Part shown: one piece after another, positions 1 through 10,314 of the stretch
Layout: each line of letters opens with the position of its first letter
Numbering within the stretch: the first letter of the stretch is position 1
Origin: Takakia lepidozioides
Taxonomy: Eukaryota > Streptophyta > Takakiopsida > Takakiales > Takakiaceae
Direction: 5' to 3'
DNA: 60,000 bases
Assembly (NCBI GenBank): GCA_030704615.1
Contig: CM060733.1
Span: 73,658,001-73,718,000 of the forward strand
The notes under the pieces: model-generated
Database searches by the model: none
The model's input: the letters and a program-made list of their open reading frames with translations, nothing else
What the model was told of the DNA's origin: nothing
Translations under genes and position numbers: made by a program

Positions 1-170
1 TCTGGAGAGTATAAAGGTTTCCCCCGGACGGAAACTCGGTGCCACATTTCCGTCGCACTGGTGCATGCCTAAGATGCAAAACGGAAATGCGGCGCCGTAT
101 TTCCGTCCAACAGCAATCGAAAGTATCACTCCGGACGGAAATGCGGAACCTCATTTCCGCATGTGAAACC
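1..170. repeat. Tail of a palindrome array, GC-arm type
   Basis: Three to four units of the palindrome with GC inner arms (GGAAAT, GC, GGCGCC, GC, ATTTCC), several decayed. The block matches the right-hand end of the large array near 31800-31990, and both sit just upstream of a MULE-A transposase. Confidence 0.85.
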
Positions 171-552
171 TCAATGGGTTGCATTGTTCCGAAACAACAC
201 AATTGCGGCCTGTCTTAATGAGCACAACTTGGTTGTCTAACCGTTTTAACTAATAGTCCTGGCACTTGTCAGTGCGAACGTTCATGTCTGTACCGAGAAT
301 ACTGCTGGATCCACCCTAAGGAGAAACTGTCAGGAGATGTTATTTCGTCGCCGAATCGGCCATCATTGTCATACTTACTGGATATGGAATCACACCTCCC
401 ACCTTCATGCATGTAGCTTGAAACAATACTTTCCACTTCAATGTGCGACTTCCAATCGTAGATGGACTCCGCAGATCCACTTGGATGGTGCCTGTGAGCC
501 TTGGTCTGTCGCTATACTGAACCTCGCACTTGCCAACTTCGTGCGGTCTTCG

Positions 553-2540
553 ATGGCTCCGAATTCCTACGCTATAGTTTGCTGTCCTCCGCAACTTGGG
601 AGAGCCTGGATCCCAAACAAGGGAGGACTTTGCAGAGTGACTGAAACTTACCTTTGTTCCAAATTCAAGCTCAAACCGGGCACAGTTTACTTGGAAGAAG
701 AAAGGAAGGATGTTCCTGGACAGGTTGACGAGACCATTGTCGTGCTAGGTAACGACGAAGGTTGCGGAATCGAATGGCACGTACCCCCATCAGACACCAT
801 CTTGTACCGAGCTATGGGAATGCCCATTCCCTTTCCGAATCAGTCGCTGCCCACACCATCCACAAAGGAGTCGGGAAACCGACAGGCGGCCAATGCCAAC
901 AGAGAGGTATGCAACGATAATCATTCCCGACCGTCAAGACCCTCCATAGCTTCTCGTGTGGATGTATTCGACATTTCCGACAAGGAAGATGAGTGCATTG
1001 AGGTCCCCATGTCCTCCACACGGTCGTTCAAATCCGGCATGGACATCTCTGCAGGTGCTACGCATGTACCCTCGAGCATAACTCCAACCCGGTCCATTGT
1101 GCTGCTCCTACGGCAACATCACCTCGATGGTTCTCGCTCCGAGCTGGCTGCTCTCGACTATGCCAAATTTCCAATCAGGAAGGTAACGTTTCTGCCTCCC
1201 GAAGTCAATGGCAATGTCATCTTCGAGTTTCCACCTGTTACTTCCTCAAACAAAGCCTCAAGGATATTAACAGACATGGATCAAAAGCATGACGGACACC
1301 CCTGGATTGCTGATGGTGTTCGTGTACAATCGTCCTCTGTGCGGGGAAGCTGAGGTGCCTCAATCCCGCCTGCTTTCACTTTCTCTCCAAAGGAGGGCGG
1401 AGAAACGAGACGGATTGGACTGGCACAACCCATCATCCATTCATTGTCTCCAGCCAAGCTCCTGCGGGTACTTTCAAGTGCGCACATTGCAAAGAACCAC
1501 CGACGTGCATGTCCATGTGCAGAGCCAAGCAATATTACGTAATCCATTTGCTCCCGGACTTGACTAGAGCTTGCATACACGTTGGGGTCCACTGCCACCC
1601 CTTGGCGAGAGGCAACATGCGTGAGGCTGTGCAGGAAGCACACGACATCATAAAAGAGGAGGTGAAATTGAGCCCCGGAGCCAAACCAAAGCAGATTCAG
1701 CTAAAGGCAGTCCACAAGATTGCTCTTGGCAAAATCATATCTGAAGATGGTTCAGACCGAGTGCCCTTGAACGAAGAGGAGATGCTTGACCTGTTGGAGT
1801 CCGTCTCGCATGTTTGTAGTCCGAATGTGCGGAATCACATCGTATCTTGCAAGTAGGAGTTCGGCTGGGGGTCGGACATGCACTCAATCCTGGAGGTGAA
1901 ACGAATGACTGGATATGACTACATCCAAGGTAGCAGGTTTCCAGGGCAAGGCAGCGAATCCGATCGTTGTTACATTTTTAAAATGTCGACGTGTGGGCCT
2001 GGGAGTGGAGTCGACTTGGTCACTCGCATGACAACTAGAAACTTGTCGAATGCTTGGGTGATGTTTCACATCAAACAAATTACAAACCATCAGTGGGTGA
2101 CTATGGGTGCGCATGTTTATGACTATCACTCCAAGAGGCTCATGACGATTGCAATCTGCGAGATGAAAGGGGAGGACACATAGTCGGAGATGCATCTGTG
2201 GGAGGGCATAAACGAGCAGATGGCAAGGGCGGGATTGGCAGAGCCCAATTTCAGGGGATTCATGGCAGACAACGCTTAGGCAAACTGGGCAGCGGTGCGG
2301 CGTGTGTACGGTGAGGACCCCAATGTTCCAATGGAGGGGAAGGAGAGATCCTGTGGATTCCATTGGATGCAGAGTCTATCTCACTACACTACCAAATTTG
2401 TTGCTAGCTCATTCCAGGCTGAACACCGTGTCCTTTGTACGGCGTGGAAGGATGCACCCACATTTGATGACGCGGAGGTTAAGTTTACTATCATCGAGGC
2501 TTGGTGGAACACGTCAGGTGCAGTGGACATGTTAGACAAC
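553..2540 (+). pseudogene. MULE-A transposase, copy 1 (broken)
   Basis: Degenerate Mutator-like transposase, the enzyme that would cut and rejoin element ends in the nucleus. The start is put at the ATG at 553 (MAPNSY), which lines up with the MULE-B start MAENPS at 51472, although the frame is open from 337. Visible parts are a Cys/His-rich N-terminal region (CAHCKEPPTC near 1485), the first catalytic Asp in HVYD (about 2115), the second in MADN (about 2270) and the CxxH motif CGFH (about 2350). Against the copy at 32356 it has a 27-bp in-frame deletion and a 1-bp deletion near 1305-1330, then TAG stops at 1854, 2181 and 2277, each CAG in a sister copy. The C-terminal half with the SWIM finger is absent; similarity stops near 2535. 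Confidence 0.85.
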
Positions 2541-2552
2541 TAGGATGGCATT

Positions 2553-3138
2553 TTCTGTTTTAGTGGATTAGCAGGCAAGAGATACCGGCCACTGCGGGTC
2601 TTGTTGGACTCGGGAGCTCAGCCATTGATGCTGGGCAGAGCTGCTATTGTAGGATTGGGCCTCACGGAGGCGGACATGCAGCCTTGCCCTTTCCAGATAC
2701 AAACATCTCTAAGAGGATCAGAGCAGGCTCGGGGCATGACACGGCGTGAGTTGGTTATCAGACTACAGCCGGATCATCCTACAGATGGCTCAGTGATGAG
2801 AGCCAAGGCCATTATGCCAGATGCGGTCTCATACGATGTCATGGTTGGTGGGGCAGTGTTGTACCCCATGGGCTTCACCCTGGATTTTTAGGAGTCAGCT
2901 TCCTATAGGCTTGGATGATAGTCAGGGGAGGGCCGGCGTGTGCAGCTCCTTAATGACATTCATAAGAGGAGTTGCGGTTGCCCAGCGGGTCAAGATGCCG
3001 ACACTGGCAGAATTCATAGCTGCAGTGAGTTTGCCTAGAGAGTTGCTAGAGGGCAACGCTCATTCAGAGGATGTGCCACCTCCGATAGAGCAGGATGACA
3101 TGTATGGTATGGCGGAGTTGTCTGCCATGGTTGCTTAG
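2553..3138 (+). pseudogene. Retropepsin-like aspartic protease relic
   Basis: The frame at 2571-2891 contains RYRPLRVLLDSGAQ followed by hydrophobic and Gly-rich segments and ends VGGAVLYPMGFTLDF. The LLDSGA motif is the D-S/T-G active site expected of a retropepsin-type aspartic protease, which cleaves retroelement polyproteins as a dimer. The frame is broken by a TAG at 2889 (probably from Trp) and a frameshift, after which 2950-3138 stays open with FIRGVAVAQRVKMPTL. No RT or integrase adjoins it, so an internal deletion probably separates it from the methyltransferase relic that follows. The family call rests mainly on the active-site motif. Confidence 0.5.
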
Positions 3139-3146
3139 ACTCCATT

Positions 3147-3760
3147 GTGGGGCTGTTGGATGCAGCTGCAGTGGGGTCACGGGCTCATCGTCCACGGCTA
3201 TGGTGGACTAACTTGATGCCACCAGCACTGCTCAAACGTGCATTTGAAGGGGTGTAGTGGCTAGCACACCTCACAGTGGTTAGCATTTTGGACACAGGGA
3301 GGCAGTCTCAACGAGTGAGACACGATGACCGTTCACCTTTGGCAGTGGTCAACAAGGTGGGTCAACCACGAGCAACACTACCTACACTGCTCAGCTTTCC
3401 TGGATCACATGCTTTCCGGGATTAGTTACAGCAGTTAGTGGAGCCTAATGCTGTCGAGCGCGAGCGGGCTATGGGTTTTTCCACTGGGACCACAACGGTG
3501 CTATCTCTTTCTGAGGCATCATGTTGTCAGGTGTTGGGGCAAGAAATGGATTTCAATTGCTTGACCTGGATTATCAGCTTGGCTATGGCTGAGCAACGCA
3601 GAGTGCAGAGTACACTCCCCTCGATGGTCTCTTTGCCTACCAAGACGGTACAGGCAGTGAGTGGGGGCGAGCAGGTGAGGAGCACGGGGTGCAGACATCC
3701 ATGGCACACGTGGGAGGTGCTTGAGGTTTAGAGGGAGTTGGCAGCCAAGGCGGCTGTGAT
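3147..3760 (+). pseudogene. DNMT3-like cytosine-5 methyltransferase relic, C-terminal part
   Basis: One frame, interrupted by stops, carries signatures of a C5 DNA methyltransferase C-terminal half in the right order. RPRLWWTNL (about 3190-3213) resembles the motif VIII region of DNMT3/DRM enzymes. ERERAMGF (about 3456-3480) resembles motif IX. VLGQEMDFNCLTWI (about 3531-3572) resembles motif X. Motifs I, IV and VI, with the catalytic Cys, are missing. Stops near 3255, 3423 and 3731 make it a pseudogene. Cytosine methyltransferases captured by retrotransposons are documented in some algae, and the protease relic just upstream fits that origin. A chance match is possible because the piece is only about 200 codons. 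Confidence 0.5.
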
Positions 3761-4069
3761 GGATGAGGTTGGGGATTCTTCTCGGGTTGAGGAGATCCTC
3801 AAGGATGAGATGATGGGGTAGGATGAGGCCTTGTCACTGACTAAGCAGGCAAGGAGTACTGCTCAAGAGATTGCAACATAGCAACCATTGGACACGTCCT
3901 CTACCTCTAAGTCTGCTGGACTTAAGGTTGCACTTACGGAGAACAACTGGGAGCCTGACATTGGACCCATTGAGAGAGACGACGTATATGGCGGTTCCTG
4001 AGGGCTTACAGGAATTGCTTTGCCTTCAGTTTGAAGGACTTGGGAGCACTGAAGGGTCAGGAAATTCGG
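3761..4069. other. Unassigned stretch before the inverted repeat
   Basis: The methyltransferase frame continues with several stops and no recognisable domain. Sequence identity with the right arm begins abruptly at 4070, so 4070 is a breakpoint. Confidence 0.5.
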
Positions 4070-4963
4070 GAGGGCACAATGCTCGACCTCATCTGTGGGA
4101 CAGGTATGCAGAATCTTGTTCTATGCTGTTCTACAAATTCTCGTTATGCTTTAATTCGCAACATCTGAAGGGCCATGTCATAATGTGTGGATGGCATTGT
4201 AACAGGTGCCTCAATGTGGGCTGGGCGGTTTTCGGACCGGCACCTCTTTGCCTACGAGGAGGACACATCCATCTGGAAGGGCTGCAACGGAATGTGAAGG
4301 CTCCCATCGAAGCCAAAGACTCATCAGATTCATCGGAGTCGGAGGAAGAGACAGTGGACATTGATGCCGAGGAGAACCCGGAATACGAGTGAGTGCAAAC
4401 ATTGTAAGTTTGCAAAGCCTTTTGGGTGATTTTTTGTCAAACGCATTTCCGGACTGTGGTTCTCATTGGTCTCGTTGGTGATTGTTATGTGCAGGATTCC
4501 AGGATCCGGGTCAAAACATGTAAGGCCTACACTTCCTGCCAGGAAGAATGTCCCGTTCTTTGCGAGGGCCGACTTCATGACGAGCCCGGTGAAGGACTAC
4601 TCCCTTCCCAGTTATGCAGCTAAACTCGCAAATACAGCGATTAGACGATGTGAGAATCCCAGTAAAGTAGAGCAGATTTTGGAGAGGGCTAGGGAGGACA
4701 GAAGGATAAGGAAAGAGTTGGCAACAGCTGAGACAGGTAGACGGGTGCGAAAGTTCATATGTGATTCAGCGGATGAGAGCGATGCAGACAGGGAGGACGA
4801 CGAGCCAACGGAGGTGAGATGGTCGGTTCCGCAAGGTGAAGATGGGATTTTTGAAAGCCTGGCCAACGAGCAGTCCGCTGGAGATGAGAAAGGCAATGAC
4901 GGGGTGGAGGCGGAGCAGGACAGTCAAGGACAGGACGACGATAGTGATGATTTTCAAGATTAA
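4070..4963 (+). pseudogene. PM gene 3' end, copy A (exons 7-9)
   Basis: The last three exons of the ParB/methyltransferase-like gene. Exon 7 is cut at its 5' side and ends at 4103 (donor GTATGC). Exon 8 is 4206-4388 (acceptor TAACAG, donor GTGAGT). Exon 9 is 4495-4963, ending TAA. Joining 7 to 8 gives LDLICGTGASM followed by DRHLFAYEED, the glycine-rich SAM-binding motif of class-beta amino-methyltransferases. Exon 8 then becomes a Ser/Glu/Asp tract. Exon 9 has a basic segment (VRPTLPARKNVPFFARADF) and an acidic tail. Splice phases agree with the other copies. Everything 5' of 4070 is missing here. Confidence 0.75.
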
Positions 4964-5088
4964 TAGAACTTTAATGAACTCTCTTTACATTTAAATTCTA
5001 TTCCAGAGTATATAAAAGAACTTATCCCCGTCCTTCATGTCCCCTCTCCCATGTGCTTAACAACGACAACATCGTCCAAACCTGGTCC

Positions 5089-6145
5089 CTCCCAAAATCG
5101 GAAATGCGGCACCGCATTTCAATGTCGGAACGGAAATGTGGCAACTGCAAAAACCTCCTTTGAAAATGCGGCACCGCATTTCCAAAACCGGGGCAAGAAC
5201 AATTTTCCGTTTCATGGTTTGGACATCAGAAACTGTTCGGCCGAACGGAAATGCGGTGCCGCATTTCCGTTTCCGACACGGCAGTTTTACCGATTGCCAG
5301 CTCCTTCCATGGAGGTAAATGGAAATGCGGAGGTCGAACATGGAAATGCGGTGCCGCATTTACATTTTGGAGATGGACATTTTTCCAACTGCAGACCCAT
5401 CCACGGAAATGCGGCTCCCCATTCCATGATGCTAGACGGGAATGCGGCACCGCATTCCATTGTCCAATAAGAAATTTCGATGACGTACATGGAATTGCGG
5501 CGCCGCATTTCGAAAAATGGACATCGTTGATTGTCCAATTCCAGACCTTTTGATGGAAATGCGGCACCGCATTCCATCGTCCTATAAAAACTTACATTGT
5601 CCTATAAAAACTTTCGATTGCCCAACATGGGAAATGCGGCGCCGCATTTCCAAAACAGACATCGTTGTTTGTCCAATTCCAGACCCGTGTGGGCATTCCG
5701 TCTTGTTGGACGGAAATGCGGCACCGCGTTCCATTGTCCAATACGAAATTTTGATGACGGACATGGAAATGCGGTGCCGCATTTCCAGAACGGACATCGT
5801 TGTTTGTCCAATTCCAGACCCTTCGACGGAAATGCGGCACCGCATTCCATTCTGCTCTCCGGAAATGCGGTGCCGCATTTCATTGTCCGATACGAAATTT
5901 CGATGACGGACATGGAAATGCGGTGCCGCATTTCAAGTATGGACATGGACAAGCATTAGCGACTGGACATGCTCGGACAATTCAAGGTCCAATATGGAAA
6001 TGCGGCGCCGCATTTCCAATTCGAAGTATGGTAATGCCATGTCAGGAAATGAAATGTTGTACAACATTTCCGTTACGACGACAACAGAGGAAAGGGAGCT
6101 GCCAGAAATCGCTGCATGGAGAAAAATGAAATGCGGTGCCGAATT
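5089..6145. repeat. Palindrome array between convergent genes, left arm
   Basis: About 20 units of GC-arm palindrome, centres GGCGCC, GGTGCC or GGCACC, separated by 25-60 bp of recurring spacers such as CATCGTTGTTTGTCCAATTC. It begins 126 bp after the PM stop and ends near the 192-codon gene, which points towards it. A variant at 6051-6070 keeps perfect symmetry with a different core (GAAATGTTGT plus its reverse complement). Open frames across this block are by-products of the repeat. Confidence 0.95.
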
Positions 6146-6349
6146 TCCGAGCTTCGGCGTGTACATGTTTCCTTTAACTCATACATGGATTTCCTTCACC
6201 TCAGGACTCTGATATCGCTGACTCTGGTATATTCATATGGACAGACACATTGTAGAAATGAGATCTCAAATTGTAAACAGTGGGCCAATTACGGCCGTTC
6301 TTGAACACGATGAAACACAAGCACACAGAAGTGAGGTACGATGGGTTGT

Positions 6350-6355
6350 TTTATT
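6350..6355 (-). promoter_or_regulatory. Candidate polyadenylation signal
   Basis: TTTATT on the plus strand (AATAAA on minus), about 70 bp past the stop of the minus-strand 192-codon gene. It is conserved at the same distance in the intact copy (9247-9252). Confidence 0.6.
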
Positions 6356-6424
6356 GATCGAACACGGTGTCTCACATTTAGCAACTCCAGACAAATCTAA
6401 GCCCTTTCTCCTTCTACATGGGCG

Positions 6425-7003
6425 TCACCAAGTCGACGGAACTTCGATAGCCCTCAAAACAAGCTCATTACTGATGCGGCACCTCGAGGTAAACTGCATT
6501 GCGGTCGATCTGGTGCCCTTGGTGGAGCTGACAAAAATGTCATGCCCATCAATCATACCACCATCATACATTGACAAGGTCACTGTGGGCCTCATGTGCC
6601 CGTGCGATTCGTCTTCGCAACTCAGCCGAATGTCTCCAAACACTGGAAGAGCGGAGTGAACTCCACGAATATAGTTTTCCCCGGTGCCGTCCTCCCTGGT
6701 CCACTGGCAGCAGTTCCACCGCCAAAGTGAGGCCGTGCGTGATCTGTCTGGCATCCCATTCCAGCTTGGTATATCGAGGTCAACAATTTTCAGGACCCAC
6801 GGACCGCATTGACCCTCGCCCTCACCTCGCTCAAAGCGGTAATAGCCCTCCAAATACTCCATTGCGCGCAAAGACTCCCGCTTGATTCCAGAAGCGTCTG
6901 GGAAAACACAGAACTAGACAATGGTGTCTCCTGATTCTGGTTTGAACATAGCATAATCGTGGCCATGATAAGGGCAGTCAGCAGGATTTCGACGGCACGG
7001 CAT
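6425..7003 (-). pseudogene. 192-codon small-protein gene, copy with one stop
   Basis: Unknown small protein, the inverted twin of 8599-9177. The full length of 192 codons is kept from the ATG at 7001-7003, but a TAG at 6914-6916 replaces the Tyr codon of the twin (IVYLSV). Conserved landmarks are YLEGYYRFERG, NCCQWTRED, VTLSMYDGGMIDGHDI and LVLRAIEVP. No signal peptide, membrane segment or known catalytic motif is seen. The gene converges on the PM gene with the palindrome array between them. Function unknown. Confidence 0.6.
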
Positions 7004-7511
7004 CCTTGAAAAAGAGCAGCGCCGTGGCTGGAAGAAGTTCAAGCAAACGTTGCAATTCCTCAGAAATACTCAGGGCACATTTAAATCTCCCCCCTACAGG
7101 AACCTGCACGGATGAAGATTGGCTGCTCCATGAATGTAGCCGTTTCAGTTTCCTTCCCTGCCATGCAAACTATGGGCAGTAAGTGCCAGGTGGGCCTATA
7201 GCCACTCGAGACGACGAAGTCCAACCCCCTTCGATGTAAATGCGGCGCCGAATTTCCTTCCGGGGGATGGACTTCGGTGGCAGATTTCAAACTATACCCC
7301 GTGGATGAGAAAGAGGTATCGGTTCATCCACCGCTGGCGTGATGAACACGTTACACGATGATTGGTGGGTACGTGTGACCCAGATGCTCCATTATTGGAG
7401 CCCGCACTGCTCTTCCGCTTCTCATCATTTCTAAAATCTAAGGGCTTCGTTGCTGTCCGCAAGGTCATTGTCATCGGCATCAAAGACATCCTCAGGTCCT
7501 CCTTTGCAAGG

Positions 7512-8075
7512 ATGTCGTGCTTCCGGAACCGGGACGACTGCCCTTATGGAAGCTTCGATTATGCAATGTATTCGGCCACATCGGGAGACATCGTTATCTG
7601 GTACACAGATTACACAGAAGATACTGGTTCGAATGTGGAAACATTGTCCGCTTTTGAGTATATCCCAGGCCACTACGCCTTCGAGCGGGGTGACGATCTT
7701 GGTCTGAGGAGTCCGTGGCTCCTGCGCATCCTTGATTCCGATTTTCCCAGCTACGACGAGCACCCATGCAGAAGAATGCGCACTGCTATGCTGTTGCGGT
7801 GGAACTGCTGCCAGTGGACGTGGGTGGACTCCATCGGAGAGACTTATACTCCTGAAGGAGTGCGCTCCTCTTCTCCATTGTATGGGGACATTCGCATTGG
7901 TGTGGACGACAAAAACGTGAAGCTTTCCATATTCGATGGTGGTATGATTGAAGGGCACGACATTGTGGTGAACATCAACAGGGGCGGTACAACGGCTGCA
8001 ATCCAGTTTACCTGGAGGAGCCCAATGACTCATGAGCTAGTTCTCAGAGCAGTCGAAGTCCCATTGACAACGTGA
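7512..8075 (+). CDS. Conserved small protein of unknown function, 237-codon paralogue
   Basis: Not recognised. The frame is open from 7362 (237 codons), but similarity to the 192-codon paralogue begins at the ATG at 7512, where both read CAAGG-ATGTCGTGC. That AAG could also be a splice acceptor, so the first 50 codons are uncertain. The core of about 187 residues shares ERG, NCCQWT, YGDI, DGGMIEGHDI and LVLRAVEVP with the paralogues and is probably beta-rich. No signal peptide, membrane helix or nuclease motif is evident. Its copy at 56386 lies between a MULE-A transposase and a TIR, which suggests an accessory gene of that element. An AATAAA follows 83 bp after the stop. Confidence 0.65.
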   Translation: MSCFRNRDDCPYGSFDYAMYSATSGDIVIWYTDYTEDTGSNVETLSAFEYIPGHYAFERGDDLGLRSPWLLRILDSDFPSYDEHPCRRMRTAMLLRWNCCQWTWVDSIGETYTPEGVRSSSPLYGDIRIGVDDKNVKLSIFDGGMIEGHDIVVNINRGGTTAAIQFTWRSPMTHELVLRAVEVPLTT

Positions 8076-8158
8076 CTTGTATTCAGAAGGCACAGGGCTA
8101 AAGATTTGTTTGCACAATCAGCACAGTAGACGTGCTTCAAATGCAATTCATGTGGATC

Positions 8159-8164
8159 AATAAA
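8159..8164 (+). promoter_or_regulatory. Candidate polyadenylation signal
   Basis: AATAAA 83 bp beyond the stop at 8075, conserved at 57033-57038 after the second copy. Confidence 0.6.
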
Positions 8165-8449
8165 AACCCCATTGTGCCCTCTTTTTGTTCTATTCTGTAT
8201 CCATCGTTCCCAGAATGCATCATTCCTCATTTCGTTTGGGATTGGGAGTGTGGGTGGATTTTGCAAGTGGCTGGGAGGCTGAAATGGGCCCCCATTGTAC
8301 AGAGCAGTACCACCCTACCATTCGCGAAACATTGCATTTCAATATGTAATTCTAAAAAACATTGCCGAACCTCCTTCATCGGGAGGTCCTTCTCCCCCTA
8401 TGACCGTGACACCTTAAACCCTATTCCCGCGGACACTCATTTCCGGAAA

Positions 8450-8533
8450 ATAGTCATGCTCATGTTTTTTTCGACACTTACGACTCTGCTCATGGCTCAT
8501 GCCGCTCATGGCTCATGAAATAGCAGCCCCCCC
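8450..8533. repeat. Terminal region of a TIR element (right end)
   Basis: Cluster of GCTCATG heptamers, then ATGAAATAGCAG and seven C. Read inwards it starts GGGGGGCTGCTATTTCATGA, as at 57413 and closely as at 34109. GGGGGG at the extreme end and subterminal CATGAGC repeats mark this TIR family. Confidence 0.75.
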
Positions 8534-8598
8534 GCGCTGTTGCCTCCTCCATCCGGGAGCTGCAGTCATTGAGCGTACTCCGCTAATATTTTTCAAGG

Positions 8599-9177
8599 AT
8601 GTCGTGCCGCCGAAATCCTGCTGACTACCCTTATTATGGCCACGATTATGCTATGTTCAAACCAGAATCAGGATACATCATTGTCTACCTCTCTGTTTTC
8701 ACTGACGCTTCTAGAATCAAGCAGGAGTCTTTGCACGCAATGGAGTATTTGGAGGGCTATTATCGCTTTGAGCGAGGTGTGGGCGAGGGTCAATGCGGTC
8801 CGTGGGTCCTGAAAATTGTTGACCTCGATATACCAAGCTGGAATGGGATGCCGGACAGATCACGCACGGCCTCGCTTTGGCACTGGAACTGCTGCCAGTG
8901 GACCAGGGAGGACGGCACTGGGGAAAACTATATTCGTGGAGTTCACTCCGCTCTTCCAGTGTATGGAGACATTCGGCGGAGTTGCGAAGACGAATTGCAC
9001 GGGCACATGAGGCCCACAGTGACCTTGTCAATGTATGATGGTGGTATGATTGATGGGCATGACATTGTGGTCAGCTCCACCAATGGCACTAGAACGACCA
9101 CATTACAGTTTACCTCGAGGTGCCGCATCAGTAATGAGCTTGTTTTGAGGGCTATCGAAGTTCCGTCGACTTGGTGA
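8599..9177 (+). CDS. Conserved small protein of unknown function, 192 codons
   Basis: Intact frame from ATG 8599 (MSCRRNPADYPYYGHDY) to TGA. It is a paralogue of the 237-codon protein, sharing the RNP/RNR start, the ERG segment, NCCQWT, a D-G-G-M-I-D-G-H-D core and the C-terminal LVLRAIEVP. About 21 kDa, soluble, with paired Cys in NCCQWT. AATAAA lies 70 bp after the stop. It converges on the PM gene (minus, ending 10315) across a palindrome array, so both transcripts end in or near the array. The sequence TTTTTCAAG before the ATG could be an acceptor, so an upstream exon cannot be excluded. Role unknown; an element-encoded accessory protein is my inference. Confidence 0.65.
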   Translation: MSCRRNPADYPYYGHDYAMFKPESGYIIVYLSVFTDASRIKQESLHAMEYLEGYYRFERGVGEGQCGPWVLKIVDLDIPSWNGMPDRSRTASLWHWNCCQWTREDGTGENYIRGVHSALPVYGDIRRSCEDELHGHMRPTVTLSMYDGGMIDGHDIVVSSTNGTRTTTLQFTSRCRISNELVLRAIEVPSTW

Positions 9178-9246
9178 TGCCCATGTAGAAGGCAGAAAGG
9201 CTTAGATTTGTCTGGAGTTGCTAAATGTGAGACCCCGTGTTCGATC

Positions 9247-9252
9247 AATAAA
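9247..9252 (+). promoter_or_regulatory. Candidate polyadenylation signal
   Basis: AATAAA 70 bp after the stop of the 192-codon gene, matched in the inverted copy at 6350-6355. Confidence 0.6.
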
Positions 9253-9446
9253 ACAACCCATCGTCCCTCAGTTCTGTGTGCTATGTTTCATTGTATTCAA
9301 GAACTGCAGTAATTGACCCATTGTTTACAATTTGTGGTCTCATTTCTACAATGTGCCTGTCCATATGAATATACAAGAGTCAGCGATATCAGAGTCCTGA
9401 GGTGAAGGAAATCCATGTATGAGTAAAAGGAAACATGTACATGCTG

Positions 9447-10190
9447 AAGCTCGGAAATGCGGCACCGCATTTCATTTTTCTTCATGCACCTCCATTTCCT
9501 CCGTTGTGGTCGTAACGGAAATGCTGTAACGCATTTCATTTCTTGACATGGCATTATCATACTTCGAATTGGAAATGCGGCACCGCATTTCCATATTGGA
9601 CCTTGAATTGTCCAAGCATGTCCAATCGCCAATGCTTGTCCATGTCCATTCTGGAAATGCGGCACCGCATTTCCATGTCCGTCATCAAAATTTCGTATTG
9701 GACAATGGAATGCGGTGCCGTATTTCCGTCCAACAAGACGGAATGCCCACACGGGTCTGGAATTGGACAAACAACGATGTCTGTTTTGGAAATGCGGCGC
9801 CGCATTTCCATGTTTGGCAATCGAAAGTTCTTATTGGACAATGTAATGCGGTGCAGCATTTCCGTCCAAGGGTCTGGAATTGGACAAACAACGATGTCTG
9901 TTCTGGAAATGCGTCTGCAGTTGGAAAAACGTCCATCTCCAAAATGGAAATGCGGCACCGCATTTCCATGTCCGCCATTTAAATAACGTGTTTGACCTCC
10001 GCATGCGGGGTGGCATTTCCATTTACCTCCATGGAAGGAGCTGGCAATCGGAAAAACTGCCGTGTCAAAAACGGAAATGCGGCACCGCATTTCCGTTTGG
10101 CCGAACAGTTTCTGATGTCCAAACCATGAAACGGAAAATTGTTCTTTCCCGGTTTTGGAAATGCGGTGCCGCATTTCCGATTTTGGGAGG
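9447..10190. repeat. Palindrome array between convergent genes, right arm
   Basis: Inverted counterpart of 5089-6145, shorter by about 300 bp through loss of units. Units are GC-arm palindromes with TG, CA or CG centres. Confidence 0.95.
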
Positions 10191-10314
10191 GATGTGGTTT
10201 GGTCGATGGTGTCGTTGAGAAGCACATAGGAGAGGGGACATGAAGGACGGGGAGAATTTCCTTTATATACTCAGGAAGGGAATTTTAATGTATAGAGAGT
10301 TCATTAAAATTCTA

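Larger units (their letters stand above)
4070..7014. repeat. Left arm of a large inverted duplication
   Basis: Runs as the reverse complement of 8588-11221, arm against arm, with the same order of contents: PM exons 7-9, palindrome array, 192-codon gene. The arms differ mainly in array length (about 1055 against 740 bp) and scattered substitutions. The spacer 7015-8587 holds the 237-codon gene unit. Confidence 0.9.
7016..8533. repeat. 237-codon gene unit ending in a TIR, copy 1
   Basis: Direct repeat of 55888-57413 with high identity, from GCAGCGC to a GCTCATG-rich end followed by AAATAGCAG and a C run. It lies between the two arms of the inverted duplication. It holds the gene at 7512 and one palindrome with decayed arms near 7238. 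The left boundary lacks a recognisable TIR. Confidence 0.85.

Noticed and set aside
5089-6145. Palindrome arrays as a CRISPR array
   Set aside because: Spacers are themselves repeated in order, repeats are symmetric and variable, and the setting is eukaryotic with introns and retrotransposons.
8450-8533. GCTCATG clusters as Helitron 3' ends
   Set aside because: No CTRR terminus or Rep/helicase gene. The ends are inverted repeats, and one pair has an 8-bp target duplication.
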